Assembly (NCBI GenBank): GCA_000402835.1 | Contig: AQRZ01000026.1 | Location: 1-14,426 of the forward strand | DNA: 14,426 nucleotides | Reading direction: 5' to 3' | DNA from: Synergistetes bacterium JGI 0000079-D21 | GTDB lineage: Bacteria; Synergistota; Synergistia; Synergistales; 79-D21 | Part shown: positions 14,426-14,426 of the stretch, in pieces | How positions within the stretch are numbered: position 1 is the first letter of the stretch | How the letters are laid out: the number at the start of each line of letters is the position of its first letter | Notes under the pieces: model-generated | Databases searched by the model: none | What the model was told of the DNA's origin: nothing | Seen by the model: the letters and a program-made list of their open reading frames with translations, nothing else | Position numbers and translations under genes: made by a program

Positions 14426-14426
14426 T

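Noticed and set aside
1..14426. Composite transposon flanked by two copies of one IS
   Set aside because: The flanking remnants belong to different families (IS1595-like and IS3-like) and have no matching ends.

Overview
This window is a mobile-element-rich accessory region of a bacterial chromosome or large plasmid. The core genes are GC-rich (a 60-base line near the 3' end of the methylase gene counts 67% G+C) and use ATG or GTG starts behind purine-rich ribosome sites. The taxon cannot be named from this sequence. A moderately GC-rich Gram-negative, perhaps deltaproteobacterial, is only a guess.

Layout, left to right. (1) 62-295 (+): C-terminal remnant of an IS1595-family (ISXO2-like) transposase. 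(2) 305-1975 (-): a very AT-rich two-gene unit (one line counts 23% G+C). It holds a coiled-coil protein of unknown function and, downstream, a small gene that is out of frame at two A7 tracts; removing one A from each restores one 139-codon frame. (3) 1976-2396: a gene-free divergent spacer with one candidate promoter on each strand. (4) 2397-13737 (+): a tight five-gene operon: a 116-aa unknown protein, a DUF499-type P-loop ATPase (1076 aa), a 202-aa unknown protein, a DUF1156-type Zn-ribbon DNA methylase (1078 aa), and a fused phospholipase-D-like/SNF2 helicase (1287 aa). Intergenic gaps are 24, 4, 19 and 2 bases. (5) 13753-13782: a perfect 30-base palindrome that looks like a terminator, best formed for the minus strand, with a possible truncated minus-strand reading frame ending inside it. 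(6) About 13850-14425 (+): a decayed, internally deleted IS3-family element.

The five-gene operon is the main content. ATPase, DNA methylase and helicase with an attached PLD nuclease-like domain form the parts list of a modification-dependent anti-phage system: the methylase would mark self DNA, and the ATPase and helicase-nuclease would act on unmodified DNA. The composition resembles what I recall as Hma (helicase-methylase-ATPase) candidate defence loci, and it differs from BREX and DISARM because no PglZ or DUF1998 gene is present. That name is from memory and unchecked.

The points most worth following are the two unrecognised small proteins inside the operon, the sharp AT-rich block inside the methylase gene (about 6875-7640, about 30-38% G+C in counted lines), which suggests intragenic recombination, and the divergent AT-rich coiled-coil module next to the system. 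Remnants of two unrelated insertion sequences bracket everything, which fits a defence island assembled by repeated insertion and decay.
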